Assembly (NCBI GenBank): GCA_017466885.1
Contig: JAFTTH010000025.1
Location: 47,326-111,325, forward strand
Length of the DNA stretch: 64,000 nucleotides
DNA from: Oscillospiraceae bacterium
Lineage (GTDB): Bacteria > Bacillota > Clostridia > Oscillospirales > Ruminococcaceae
Reading direction: 5' to 3'
Positions 44,496-53,339 of the stretch are shown here, in pieces. A program made the translations under genes and the position numbers. Under the pieces are notes generated by a model, which saw nothing but the letters and a program-made list of their open reading frames with translations, had not been told where the DNA came from and did no database searches. Position 1 is the stretch's first letter; each line of letters begins with the position of its first letter.

Positions 44496-44777
44496 TCAAA
44501 AGAATCCCTCGCCCCAATCATCCCAGTTTGGATTTTTTGTTTCCACAAGCCAATTCTTTTTGGAGCGAACCCAACGCTTTAATTGCTTTTCCCTTGCGAT
44601 TGCATCATTCACTTCGGAATATTCTTCAAAATAGACAAGCTTGTGAACGTGATATTTTTTTGTAAACCCTTCGATTTGCTCATTTTTGTGTTCGTATAAT
44701 CGTCTTCGCAAATCGTTGGTCACACCGATATACATTACTGTATCGGTTTTGTTAGTGAGGATGTAAACGTAGTACAT
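44496..44777 (-). CDS. GIY-YIG nuclease family protein
   Basis: A 93-residue single-domain protein of the UPF0213-like GIY-YIG group. YVYILTN and YIGVTNDLRRRLYEHKN contain the two signature strands and the catalytic Tyr, Arg 24 and the expected His. KLVYFEEYSEVNDAIAREK and KRWVRSKKNWLVE complete the fold. AAAAGGAG is 5 bp before the ATG. It is flanked by the dispersed repeat on one side and a 145-bp palindromic element on the other. These proteins are often stand-alone and of unclear role. Confidence 0.88.
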   Translation of the reverse strand: MYYVYILTNKTDTVMYIGVTNDLRRRLYEHKNEQIEGFTKKYHVHKLVYFEEYSEVNDAIAREKQLKRWVRSKKNWLVETKNPNWDDWGEGFF

Positions 44778-44802
44778 AAAGCTCCTTTTCGCCCGAGATC
44801 CT

Positions 44803-44973
44803 GCTCGGTTACACCTCGCACTGCTTCGCAGTTCGACTCGCTTCGCTCGCTCAGGATGACACGGGTGATACTATGTTTATATGTCATCCTGAGCGGAGGG
44901 CGTAGCCCGCAGTCGAACCCGTAGGGCGATGCGAAGCATCGGGATCTAATATACCAAAAACGGGGGTTGTAAC
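44803..44973. repeat. Palindromic intergenic element plus short repeat copy
   Basis: CGCTCAGGATGACA (44848-44861) and TGTCATCCTGAGCG (44882-44895) are perfect 14-bp arms, set within outer AGATCC/GGATCT arms (44806 and 44942). Several smaller dyads based on TCGCTTCGC/GCGAAGC lie inside. A third partial copy of the dispersed repeat follows (about 44954-44972). The element fills most of the gap between the GIY-YIG gene and the next gene. Confidence 0.75.
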
Positions 44974-45025
44974 GACAAAAGGTATATTTTTCGTTGTAAA
45001 TGTTCGTTTTTTCATAAAATCCGTA

Positions 45026-45472
45026 TTAAAAGTAAAATGTAAAGCCAGTGCCGCCTTTTGTTATTATCCAAAGGAAGAGAACAAGAAGTGCCACAGTGAT
45101 TGATACAGCTTTTACAACGATGTCGGTTGTCCTTCTTTTTTTGGCGATAGCGGCTCTTGCTTTTTCTTCGGTTTCCGCAAATTCTTCATCGGTCAGAATA
45201 TGCTTGCCAAGCATATTTTGCATTCTCTCTATTACATACTGTTCGTCCGGGTTAATAATTCTATTGCAAGTCCAACATTTAAAATCGTACTCGGTTAACT
45301 CGATATCGCCAATAACTCGTTTTGTGCCAAAACTTGAATGCTCCCTGTAATCGGGATCACCTCGCTTGATCGTGCGAGTGTGAGCATTTCTTGCAAGTCT
45401 ATCACCGCATTTATGGCAATAAAATTTTCGAGTTACCATAGCCAAATCGAATTCTGATGTTCTGTTTTTCAT
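45026..45472 (-). CDS. Zinc-ribbon protein with C-terminal membrane helix
   Basis: A 148-residue protein. Two Cys pairs (FYCHKCGDRL near 17-26 and FKCWTCNRII near 64-73) form a probable zinc ribbon, and a hydrophobic helix at about 115-138 (TDIVVKAVSITVALLVLFLWI) anchors it in the membrane with the ribbon in the cytoplasm. ATG at 45472 has AAGGA 8 bp upstream; the longer frame to 45514 has no site. AT-rich. Function not recognised. Confidence 0.6.
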   Translation of the reverse strand: MKNRTSEFDLAMVTRKFYCHKCGDRLARNAHTRTIKRGDPDYREHSSFGTKRVIGDIELTEYDFKCWTCNRIINPDEQYVIERMQNMLGKHILTDEEFAETEEKARAAIAKKRRTTDIVVKAVSITVALLVLFLWIITKGGTGFTFYF

Positions 45473-45520
45473 TATCATTATCCTTGTCAAAAACTTTTGC
45501 CATTTTATGGTCAAAATCGC

Positions 45521-46678
45521 TTATTTTCGCGTCAGACAAACGACACTCTCAACATGCTCCGTATGGGGGAACATATCCACCGGCTGGATCCGATTAACCC
45601 GGTAGCCCTTGAGGAGAAGATGCTTTAGGTCCCGGGCGAGGGTCTCGGGGTTGCAGGAAACGTAAACGATCCGCTTGGGGGCGAGGGTGGCCAGGGAGTC
45701 CAAAAACCGCCGGTCGCTGCCGGCACGGGGCGGATCCATAATCACAACGTCCGCCTGCTCTCCTGCGGCAGCCATTTCGGTCATAAATTCTCCGGCATCC
45801 CCGGGGAAGAACTCCGCATTTTCAATCCCATTGCGCCGGGCGTTCCACTTGGCATCCCGGACGGCGTCAGGGTTCAGCTCCACCCCAATGACCCGCTTGG
45901 CCTTCCGGGCGGCCAGCAGACCGATGGTCCCGGTGCCGCAGTAGGCATCAATCACTGTTTCGGCGCCGGTCAGCGCCATAAACTCAAGGGCCTTTCCGTA
46001 AAGGACGGTGGTCATTTGGGGATTGACCTGGTAAAAGGATTTGGGGGAGATCCGGAAGGTGCAGTCGAGGATGCTATCCTCAATATACCCCTGCCCGTAC
46101 CGGACGATATTCTTCTCTCCCAAAACAAGGCTGGTAAATTTTCCGTTGATGTTCTGCACGATGGTTGTGATCTCAGGATGCCGTCCCACCAGGGCGTTGA
46201 TAAAGGAGCGACAGGAGGGGAACGGCTCCGACCCAGTGACCAGTACCACCATAATCTGCCCGGTATAATATCCCTTTCGCACCAGAACATGGCGAAGGAA
46301 GCCGGTCATACTCACATCGTCAAAGGGTTTGATCTTGAAGGACTTGGCAAGCTTCCGGATGGTGACGATAATGGCATCGGCGGCCTCATCCTCGATCATG
46401 CAGGAATCAATGGGAACGATCTTATGAGTGGAGGACTGGTAGACCCCCGAAACGATCTGTCCCCGGTCCCGGCCGAACGCTGCCTGCACCTTGCAACGGT
46501 AATGGAGGGGGACATCCATCCCCAGGATCTGATTGACTCGACCGAATTTTCCCAGCAGACGGATCACCTTGACCTGCTTATGGTGCAGCTGCTCCTCGTA
46601 GGTCATATTCTGCAGTTGACAGCCGCCGCATTTTTTGTAGACCGGACAACCGTTGCCCGGCGCAGTTTTCATAGCCAT
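45521..46678 (-). CDS. RlmD/TrmA-type RNA (uracil-5-)-methyltransferase, short form
   Basis: A 385-residue SAM-dependent enzyme. Cys residues of the iron-sulfur motif (CPVYKKCGGCQLQ, 11-23), the SAM-binding YCGTGTIGLLAA, the DPPRAGSD loop and the catalytic Cys in VSCNPETLARD mark the family. It lacks the N-terminal TRAM domain present in the second enzyme at 48520. ATG at 46678 follows AAAAGGA at 8 bp. It should methylate uridine in 23S rRNA or tRNA; the exact site cannot be set from sequence. Confidence 0.88.
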   Translation of the reverse strand: MAMKTAPGNGCPVYKKCGGCQLQNMTYEEQLHHKQVKVIRLLGKFGRVNQILGMDVPLHYRCKVQAAFGRDRGQIVSGVYQSSTHKIVPIDSCMIEDEAADAIIVTIRKLAKSFKIKPFDDVSMTGFLRHVLVRKGYYTGQIMVVLVTGSEPFPSCRSFINALVGRHPEITTIVQNINGKFTSLVLGEKNIVRYGQGYIEDSILDCTFRISPKSFYQVNPQMTTVLYGKALEFMALTGAETVIDAYCGTGTIGLLAARKAKRVIGVELNPDAVRDAKWNARRNGIENAEFFPGDAGEFMTEMAAAGEQADVVIMDPPRAGSDRRFLDSLATLAPKRIVYVSCNPETLARDLKHLLLKGYRVNRIQPVDMFPHTEHVESVVCLTRK

Positions 46679-46753
46679 AAAATCGTTCCTTTTGGTAAGA
46701 TTTTGCCTTGCTTCATGTCCGTTGCGATGAACATAAAATGAAATTGGATGCAG

Positions 46754-47503
46754 TTATTCCTCAAAAGCGAGCTTGATTCCCATATCGCCAAGGCAGGAAC
46801 AGTAGTCCCGGATTCGTTGGGGGAGATAGTCCCCCACCCGGTGCCCGTCAAAGCCGACGCTCAACCGCACTCCCGATTCCCGGACGATGGCCTGCTGTTC
46901 CCTGTCAGAGAAAAATGCAAGCATATAGGGATGCTCCCGGTACTGGTGGATGCTGTCATAGGAAACATTCATTTCCCAGAAGATATTCTGATCGGCCATA
47001 CGCTTCAAATAGCGGTAGGGATCCTCCCCGAGGGAACGGATAAACGCAAACAGATCGGTGTGGGCAACGCCGACATTTTGACAGTTGGTCTTTTCGGCAA
47101 AGGCAAACAGGTCGCCCTGGGTGATGGAATTTGGATGATCCAGATTCTCAATCAGACAATAATCAAAGCCGGAAAAATCCGCATCCGCAGGAGGGATGAC
47201 CTTTGGCGTGTCCAGGTGGGTGGCAATTTCAATTCCCCGCAGAAGGGTGATTTGGTCGGCATATTTTTCTTTCAGGAGCGTTAGGTGATCGAGATATTTC
47301 TGCAGGGTTTGGTTGGAGTAACTCAGGGGAACGGTTTCGGCGGGAGCGCAAAATGCCGCGCCGTTTCCGAAACCGACACCGTAGTTATGGTCGCAGATAC
47401 CGAGAAGTTCAATTCCGCCCTCAATGGCCGCCTCAATCACGGCTTCGGGGCGGTCCTTTCCGCAGAAGGAATAGTAGGTGTGGGAATGAAGATCTTGTAT
47501 CAT
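46754..47503 (-). CDS. PHP-domain hydrolase
   Basis: A 249-residue metal-dependent phosphoesterase-like protein of the PHP superfamily. The first motif DLHSHTYYSFCGKD (4-17), ICDHNYG (about 36-42), RGIEIATH and the C-terminal FDGH(R) supply metal ligands. Family members include histidinol phosphatases and polymerase-associated phosphoesterases; nothing here fixes a substrate. AAGGAGA is 5 bp before the ATG. Confidence 0.82.
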   Translation of the reverse strand: MIQDLHSHTYYSFCGKDRPEAVIEAAIEGGIELLGICDHNYGVGFGNGAAFCAPAETVPLSYSNQTLQKYLDHLTLLKEKYADQITLLRGIEIATHLDTPKVIPPADADFSGFDYCLIENLDHPNSITQGDLFAFAEKTNCQNVGVAHTDLFAFIRSLGEDPYRYLKRMADQNIFWEMNVSYDSIHQYREHPYMLAFFSDREQQAIVRESGVRLSVGFDGHRVGDYLPQRIRDYCSCLGDMGIKLAFEE

Positions 47504-47635
47504 AGTGTCTCCTTGTTTTTAATAAAAAGTGGTGGTGTTTTTCGTGTGCCTTGGGGCAATAGCATAGGCGAAAAGCGCATATTGCGTTATTGTAACGACC
47601 CTTCCGGCAAAAAATATGCTGCTCAGGAAGAGTGG

Positions 47636-48487
47636 TTAATCATATCGGTATTCCAAGCCGTCTGTTGAAACGATAAAGTCAATCAGCTTGTTCCTTAGAA
47701 GCAGAAAATGTATTTCGTACCGATTGTCGACCGGATATATTTCTGTGTATAAACACCACGCTCCGTGAAGGGGGGAATCCTGCGTTAGAACAATACTGTT
47801 CTTCATTCGAATTTCGCTGATATTTGTAAAGCTTCCGCTGTTATCAAGAGTCAGAACAATGTCTTTTCCCTTTTTTCGGCAGGATAGCAAAATACAGTCA
47901 TGCAGCTGCAATTCCTCGGCAAAATCGGGGATGCCAGACTTGAACTGTTTTTCATATTGTTTTTGGTATCCAGTCATCGCTGATTCACACATTTTTCCGT
48001 TTTGCTTGCAGAATTGAGTGATCTCTTGCTTTATTTCGCGAGATGCAAAATCCAAAGCTAAAACCCTGATGTCTGCAACCTTTTGGAGGATCGATTCAGG
48101 AAGATTTTCTCTCAAGCGTTTTATGTGATCGAGGAAGGATTGATGAAAGTTCTTTTTCTCCAACGCAGCATCGAATGCGGGTATGTTTTGGAAATTTATC
48201 CGTGCTTGCTCGCGTCGTTCAAAATAATCTTTCTCCATCTCTTCAAAAATCGATTTTTCAATGGGAGTACCGTCGAAATACTCAGCGTGAAATTCTTCCG
48301 GGAAGATATCTTCAAAAGGAACCTCAGAAACCGCTTTTCGAACATCCAACCATTCCTTTTCCTTGCGTTTATACAGTTGTTTGAAATAGTCTTCGGAAAA
48401 TGATTCTGCTTTTTTTGAAACTTTCAGAAAAAGATGAAAAGATGTTTTTTGTGCCGTTTCATACCATTCTTTTGTCATGTACTTCAT
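47636..48487 (-). CDS. DUF4085 family protein
   Basis: A 283-residue soluble protein, mainly helical in the first two-thirds and beta-rich at the end. The start MKYMTKEWYETAQ, the region FHAEYFDGTPIEKSIF and the end segment LHDCILLSCRKKGKDIVLTL agree with DUF4085, a family of unknown role. It is AT-rich, sits between two GC-rich genes and has a AAAAGGAG site 8 bp from the ATG; it may be acquired. Confidence 0.7.
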   Translation of the reverse strand: MKYMTKEWYETAQKTSFHLFLKVSKKAESFSEDYFKQLYKRKEKEWLDVRKAVSEVPFEDIFPEEFHAEYFDGTPIEKSIFEEMEKDYFERREQARINFQNIPAFDAALEKKNFHQSFLDHIKRLRENLPESILQKVADIRVLALDFASREIKQEITQFCKQNGKMCESAMTGYQKQYEKQFKSGIPDFAEELQLHDCILLSCRKKGKDIVLTLDNSGSFTNISEIRMKNSIVLTQDSPLHGAWCLYTEIYPVDNRYEIHFLLLRNKLIDFIVSTDGLEYRYD

Positions 48488-48519
48488 TCTTTTGCTCCTT
48501 TTCTACATCTGGGCGATGG

Positions 48520-49869
48520 CTAAAATCTGGAACGAGATAGTAAAGCAACCGTCTCCACATGCGCCGTCCGGGGGAAGAGGTCCACCGGGACGGCATCGGT
48601 GATCTCGTATCCGCCCTCTACAAGGTAGGCGCAATCCCGGGCGAGGGTGGCGCTATTGCAGCTGATCATAACGATCCGACGGGGTGCGGCCGCAAGAAGA
48701 AGGTCGGTGACCTCTTTGCCGCAGCCCTTCCGGGGCGGGTCGGTGATGATGACGGAGGGACGGATCCCCCGGTCGGCAAGCTGGCGAAGGCCCTCGTATG
48801 CATCACAGCAGAGGAACTCGGCGTTTTCAATCCCGTTGCGGAGGGCGTTCCGCCGGGCATTTTCCACCGCCGGGGCAACGATCTCAATTCCGTAAAGGGC
48901 CTGGACCAAATGGCTCATAGAAAGCCCGATCACACCGCTCCCGCAGTAAAGATCCAGCAAAATATCCTCCCGGGTCAGCCCGGCCATTTGGGCGGCAGTA
49001 CGGTAGAGCCCCTCCGCCGCAGGGCGGTTGACCTGATAAAAGGAGAGGGGAGAAAGCTCGGCGGTGATTCCGCAGATGGTATCAGTAATGGTGGCACTCC
49101 CCCAAAGGGTGCGGCAGGAATCGGAAAGGATCACGTTGGTTTTCTTTGTGTTTTTGCAGAGAACAATAGAGGAAATTTCAGAGAAACGCTCCCGCAGAAG
49201 GGCGCAAAGCTCCTCTTCAAAGGGGAGGCCGGAGGCGTTGCAAACGAGGCAGACCATAATACCGCCATCCCCCCGGCGAAGATAAATATGGCGGAGGATC
49301 CCGGTATGGGTGGCTTCGTTGTAGGCGGTCAGCCGGTGACGGTTGCAGAGGGTAAGCACCTCCCGCAGAATATGGGAAAAGATCTCCGGCTGAAGCAGAC
49401 AATCCTCTGCCGGAATGACCCGATGGCTACGGCGGGAATAAAAGCCGGCAAAAAGTCCGCCCGGCTCCCCTGCCACCGGGTACTGCGCCTTATTGCGGTA
49501 GCGGCACTCCTCCGGAGAGGGAATAATGGGGCGAAGCTCGGGAGTCAGTCCCCCCAGCTTTCGCAGGTTTTCCCGCACCAGGGTTTCCTTGGCTTCCAGC
49601 TCTGCAGAATAAGTCATATGACGGTAAACACAGCCGCCGCACCCGGGGAAAACAGGGCAGTCATTTTCGATACGGCTGGGGGAGGGAGAAAGCAGCTCGA
49701 CCATTTTCCCGAAGGCATAGGAGGAATGCACCTTTTCGATCCGCGCGAGGATCCGGTCGCCCACCCCACAGGTGGGGACGAACACCGCCATTCCTTCTGC
49801 CCGGCCAACCCCCATTCCCTCGCTGGTCAGCCCGGTGATCTCCAATTCTACCTTGTCATTCTTCTTCAT
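48520..49869 (-). CDS. 23S rRNA (uracil-5-)-methyltransferase, RlmD type with TRAM domain
   Basis: A 449-residue enzyme. N-terminal TRAM RNA-binding domain (about 1-60: LEITGLTSEGMGVGRAEGM), iron-sulfur Cys motif CPVFPGCGGCVYRHM, SAM motif LDLYCGSGVIGLSM, DPPRKGCG and catalytic Cys in MISCNSATLARD. ATG at 49869 is the start of the TRAM domain and has AAAAGGA upstream. It is a paralogue of the shorter enzyme at 45521, so the pair may divide two target positions. Confidence 0.92.
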   Translation of the reverse strand: MKKNDKVELEITGLTSEGMGVGRAEGMAVFVPTCGVGDRILARIEKVHSSYAFGKMVELLSPSPSRIENDCPVFPGCGGCVYRHMTYSAELEAKETLVRENLRKLGGLTPELRPIIPSPEECRYRNKAQYPVAGEPGGLFAGFYSRRSHRVIPAEDCLLQPEIFSHILREVLTLCNRHRLTAYNEATHTGILRHIYLRRGDGGIMVCLVCNASGLPFEEELCALLRERFSEISSIVLCKNTKKTNVILSDSCRTLWGSATITDTICGITAELSPLSFYQVNRPAAEGLYRTAAQMAGLTREDILLDLYCGSGVIGLSMSHLVQALYGIEIVAPAVENARRNALRNGIENAEFLCCDAYEGLRQLADRGIRPSVIITDPPRKGCGKEVTDLLLAAAPRRIVMISCNSATLARDCAYLVEGGYEITDAVPVDLFPRTAHVETVALLSRSRF

Positions 49870-49981
49870 AAAATATGATGGTCCTTTTTTGAAAGAATCT
49901 CCCGGAAAAAGGGCCCGGGATACACCGTTAAGTATACCACGGTTTGGCGCGGATGGCAAGAGAGGAAGGGGACTTGGGAAA

Positions 49982-50506
49982 GTGGGGAAGATCACATTTT
50001 ACGTTGTGCCGGCGGTGATGGGCGGGATCCTTTTGTGGTCTATGATCCGGCGGAGAAAGACCTTTGAAATATTCTGCGAGGGAGCGAAGGAGGGGCTGGG
50101 AACGGCCGCCCGGATTCTGCCACCCCTGATTGCCGTGATGACTGCCATTGGGATGTTCCGGGCCTGTGGGGCGCTGGAGCTTTTTTGTCAGCTTCTCCGT
50201 CCGGCGATGGAGGGGCTGGGAATCCCGGCGGAGGTGTTGCCTTTGGCGTTACTTCGCCCCATTTCGGGGAGCGGGTCCCTGGCAGTGCTGGAGGACATCC
50301 TCCGGCAATATGGTGCCGACAGCCTGATCGGGCGGGTGGCAAGTGTGTTGCAGGGCTCCACCGAAACGACCTTTTATACCATCGCCGTATATTTTGGGGC
50401 AACCTCCGTGACCCGTACCCGCCATACTCTTCCTTCCGCCCTCCTGGGAGATATTCTCAGCATCTTTATCAGCGCCTGGGCGGTGCGGCTCTTTTTGGGC
50501 GGATGA
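49982..50506 (+). CDS. spmB: Spore maturation protein B
   Basis: A 174-residue membrane protein, the usual size for SpmB, with about five helices. FCEGAKEGLGTAARILPPLIAVMTAIGMF near 30-58, LALLRPISGSGSLAVLEDIL and the region GSTETTFYTIAVYFGA are the family's nucleoside-recognition-like signatures. GTG at 49982 follows AGGAAGGGG at 10 bp and removes an unsupported N-terminal extension. In Bacillus it works with SpmA in spore-core dehydration. SpmA is not adjacent here. Confidence 0.85.
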   Translation: MGKITFYVVPAVMGGILLWSMIRRRKTFEIFCEGAKEGLGTAARILPPLIAVMTAIGMFRACGALELFCQLLRPAMEGLGIPAEVLPLALLRPISGSGSLAVLEDILRQYGADSLIGRVASVLQGSTETTFYTIAVYFGATSVTRTRHTLPSALLGDILSIFISAWAVRLFLGG

Positions 50507-50517
50507 GCCTTCCTTTC

Positions 50518-50547
50518 TTGACAAGCCCGACCGCACCGTTTTATAAT
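50518..50547 (+). promoter_or_regulatory. Strong sigma-A promoter
   Basis: Consensus TTGACA (50518-50523) and TATAAT (50542-50547) with an 18-bp spacer, 26 bp upstream of the zinc-ribbon gene start and just after spmB. Confidence 0.88.
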
Positions 50548-50573
50548 AAGGGAAGAAGAAAGGAGGGGTGCAT

Positions 50574-51671
50574 ATGGCAACCCTTTTGGAATATAAATGC
50601 CCCTGCTGCGACGGTGCGATCAGCTTTGACAGCTCTCTGCAGAAGATGAAATGCCCCTACTGCGGAACGGAATTTGATATGGAGACCCTCCGGGCCTACG
50701 ATGAGGAACGTGTCTCCGACCAGCCGGACGAGATGTCCTGGCAGACCGGCGGAGGAAGTGAGTGGATCCCCGGGGAAGAGGAGGGAATGCGGGTATACGT
50801 TTGCAATTCCTGCGGCGGAGAGATCGTTGCAGATGAGCATACCGCGGCAACAAGCTGTCCCTACTGCTCCAATCCGGTGGTGATGCAGGGCAACCTTTCG
50901 GGGATGCTCCGCCCCGATTACGTGATCCCCTTCAAGCTGGACAAAAAAGCGGCCAAAGCCGGACTGGAAAACCACCTGAAAGGGAAGAAACTGCTCCCTA
51001 AGATCTTTAAGGATCAAAACCATATCGATCAGATCCGGGGAATCTATGTTCCTTTTTGGCTTTTTGATGCGGATGTGGATGCGAATATCCGTTACAAGGC
51101 GACCCGGGTCAGAACCTGGTCGGACTCCAATTATGATTATACAGAAACGAGCTTTTTCTCGGTGCATCGGGCGGGAACCATCGGCTTTGAGCGGGTTCCG
51201 GTGGATGGCTCCTCCAAAATGGCGGATGATCTGATGGAATCCATTGAGCCTTACGATTTTTCCGAGGCGGTGGATTTTCAGACCGCCTATCTTGCCGGAT
51301 ATCTGGCGGATAAGTATGATGTTTCCTCCGAGGAAAGCGTTCAGCGGGCCAATGAGCGGGTTCGCCGGAGCACTGAGGAGTCCTTTGCGCAGACGGTGCT
51401 TGGTTATACCTCAGTTGTCCCCGAACATACCGGGATCCGCCTTTCCAACGGTACCGCCCGGTATGCCCTCTATCCCGTCTGGATCCTCAACACTACCTAT
51501 GAGGGCAAGCAGTATGTTTTTGCTATGAATGGCCAGACCGGGAAGTTTGTCGGGGATCTCCCGGTGGACCGGAAGGCCTTCTGGAAGTGGTTGGTTGGAC
51601 TGACTGCCATTTGTGCCGCCGCGGCCTACGCGGGAGCCTGGCTCCTTTGGCTGCTGGGCTTTTTGGGCTAA
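50574..51671 (+). CDS. Double zinc-ribbon membrane-associated protein
   Basis: A 365-residue protein. Two treble/ribbon-type zinc motifs at the N terminus: CPCCDGAISFDSSLQKMKCPYCG (Cys 9-28 region) and CNSCGGEIVADEHTAATSCPYC (about 75-96). A long mixed domain follows (VPFWLFDADVDANIRYKATR), ending in a transmembrane helix (about 340-362). ATG at 50574 has AGGAGG at 7 bp, and its own consensus promoter is just upstream. It belongs to a widespread Firmicutes family of unknown role; the TPM-domain gene follows directly. Confidence 0.7.
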   Translation: MATLLEYKCPCCDGAISFDSSLQKMKCPYCGTEFDMETLRAYDEERVSDQPDEMSWQTGGGSEWIPGEEEGMRVYVCNSCGGEIVADEHTAATSCPYCSNPVVMQGNLSGMLRPDYVIPFKLDKKAAKAGLENHLKGKKLLPKIFKDQNHIDQIRGIYVPFWLFDADVDANIRYKATRVRTWSDSNYDYTETSFFSVHRAGTIGFERVPVDGSSKMADDLMESIEPYDFSEAVDFQTAYLAGYLADKYDVSSEESVQRANERVRRSTEESFAQTVLGYTSVVPEHTGIRLSNGTARYALYPVWILNTTYEGKQYVFAMNGQTGKFVGDLPVDRKAFWKWLVGLTAICAAAAYAGAWLLWLLGFLG

Positions 51672-51684
51672 GGAGGTGGAAGCT

Positions 51685-52500
51685 GTGAAGAAGAAAATAG
51701 TTGCATTGGCCCTTGGACTGATCTTTGTTATGGTGGCGATCCTTCCGGTTTCTGCCGTTACCATTCCGGAGGAGCGGCTGCTGATCCGGCTGGTGGATGA
51801 TGGAAACCTTCTTTCGGATTGGGAGGAGGAAATTCTGCTGGAGAAGCTGGATGAAATCAGCGTCCGGCAGGAATGTGACGTTGTGATTGTGACGGTGAAA
51901 AGCCTGGAGGGAATGTCTGCCCGGGATTTTGCCGATGATTTCTATGATACCTTCGGTTACGGTCTTGATTTTTCCTCCGCCCGGGACGGAATCCTGCTCC
52001 TTTACTGCCCCAATGAGGATGCAAGATATATTTCCACCCACGGCTTTGGCATTACCGCCATCACCGATGCCGGCCTGCAGTATATCGGCAGTCAGGTGCG
52101 CCCCCTGCTGGATGATGGAGATGTTATGGCAGGATTTGAGACCTATGCCGAGCTTTGTGACTCCTTTATTACTCAGGCAAAAAACGGTACCCCGGTGGAT
52201 GTGGATAACCTCCCCCGGGAGCCCTTGGGGATTGAATGGGTCCTGATTGCTCTGGTGGTGGGGCTGGTGATCGCCCTGATTGTGACCGGGATCTGGAGAG
52301 GTCAGCTGAAGTCGGTGCGCAGTCAGGCGGCCGCGGCCAGTTACCTGAAGGAGGGCAGTATGAAGCTGACCCGCTCCACCGATCTTTTCCTCTACCGGAC
52401 TGTGAACCGCAGAGCCCGCCCCAAATCCAATTCCGGATCGGGTGGAAGCAGTACCCACCGCTCCTCCTCCGGTTCGACCCACGGAGGCGGAAGCTTCTAA
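51685..52500 (+). CDS. TPM-domain (YgcG-like) membrane protein
   Basis: A 271-residue exported protein: signal peptide (about 1-24), extracytoplasmic TPM domain (about 25-165, with FADDFYDTFGYGLDFS and GILLLYCPNEDARYISTHG), a transmembrane helix near 188-208 and a Ser/Gly/Thr/His-rich C-terminal tail. GTG at 51685 follows GGAGGTGG. TPM proteins are often beside such zinc-ribbon proteins and may have phosphatase-like or assembly roles. A strong terminator ends the operon. Confidence 0.82.
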   Translation: MKKKIVALALGLIFVMVAILPVSAVTIPEERLLIRLVDDGNLLSDWEEEILLEKLDEISVRQECDVVIVTVKSLEGMSARDFADDFYDTFGYGLDFSSARDGILLLYCPNEDARYISTHGFGITAITDAGLQYIGSQVRPLLDDGDVMAGFETYAELCDSFITQAKNGTPVDVDNLPREPLGIEWVLIALVVGLVIALIVTGIWRGQLKSVRSQAAAASYLKEGSMKLTRSTDLFLYRTVNRRARPKSNSGSGGSSTHRSSSGSTHGGGSF

Positions 52501-52508
52501 AAAAAGAA

Positions 52509-52551
52509 AGTCCGGACCGCTCCGAGTAAGGAGCGGTCCGGACTGTTTTTT
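52509..52551. terminator. Strong terminator between convergent genes
   Basis: A perfect 15-bp stem (AGTCCGGACCGCTCC with its complement at 52530-52544), 6-nt loop, then GTTTTTT; A-run on the other side serves the converging SGNH gene. Confidence 0.95.
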
Positions 52552-53263
52552 ACGCAATATCCAGAATGCGGATGAATGCCTGAGCAAGATCTTTGGCGGC
52601 CGGCTCATAGAGATGAACCTGGTCGGGGGTGTAAGTGGTGGCAGAATAGTCGGGTTTTGCAACTGCATCGTCAAATACGGCCTGCGCGTCCAGAAGCTCG
52701 GTGTTTTCGTATTCTTGGGCAATCTCCCGGAGAATATCCTGGTAGGCCTTCAGCTCATTGCGCCGCGGAGTGCCGGGTTGTTCAATGTAGAAAGGAGTGG
52801 CCAGCACTACCCGGTAGTATTCGTAAGCATAGTCGTGCATCATCCGGCTGATCCGGCGCTCAAAATCCTCGGGGGTGCAGTTGGGTGCTCCGTGGGCGCC
52901 GTTATAGTGATCGTTTACGCCGATCAGCACCACCAAAATATCGGGGGAGTGGGCGGCCACGTCGGTGCGGAAGCGGGCCATCAGCTGCTCGCTGGTGTTG
53001 CCGCTGGTGCCGGCATTGAGAATGATAGGAGCATTCTCTCCCATTGTTTCTTTGTAATAGTCGTCCACCATCTTCACGTATCCGGTGCCGAGGTTCATCC
53101 CCGGGGCAATCTGCTCCTGATCCCGTCCGGCATCGGTAATGGAGTCGCCGGCAAAAACGATGGTCAAAGGGCCCTCCGGCTTTTTCGGCTCCTCCGGTGC
53201 AGGAGTGCAGGCGGTGCAAAGGAGGAAGAAAAGGGAAAGCCCCAGAGCAATGGATTTTTTCAT
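52550..53263 (-). CDS. SGNH/GDSL hydrolase lipoprotein
   Basis: A 237-residue lipoprotein with signal peptide and lipobox ending at Cys about 18 (TAC). All four SGNH blocks are visible: GDSITDAG (Ser), LNAGTSGNTSEQ (Gly/Asn), VLIGVNDHYN (Asn) and YTPDQVHLYEPA (Asp/His). Members remove acetyl or other ester groups from glycans and peptidoglycan. AAAGGTG precedes the ATG at 53263. It follows an orphan binding-protein gene 76 bp upstream on the same strand, so it may deacetylate the same glycan. Confidence 0.92.
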   Translation of the reverse strand: MKKSIALGLSLFFLLCTACTPAPEEPKKPEGPLTIVFAGDSITDAGRDQEQIAPGMNLGTGYVKMVDDYYKETMGENAPIILNAGTSGNTSEQLMARFRTDVAAHSPDILVVLIGVNDHYNGAHGAPNCTPEDFERRISRMMHDYAYEYYRVVLATPFYIEQPGTPRRNELKAYQDILREIAQEYENTELLDAQAVFDDAVAKPDYSATTYTPDQVHLYEPAAKDLAQAFIRILDIA

Positions 53264-53339
53264 AATGAACACACCTTTCCGGTTGAAAAAAGGGAGGCTG
53301 CCGAAACAGCCCCCCCGTCTCATTTTGTTATGGAAATGA

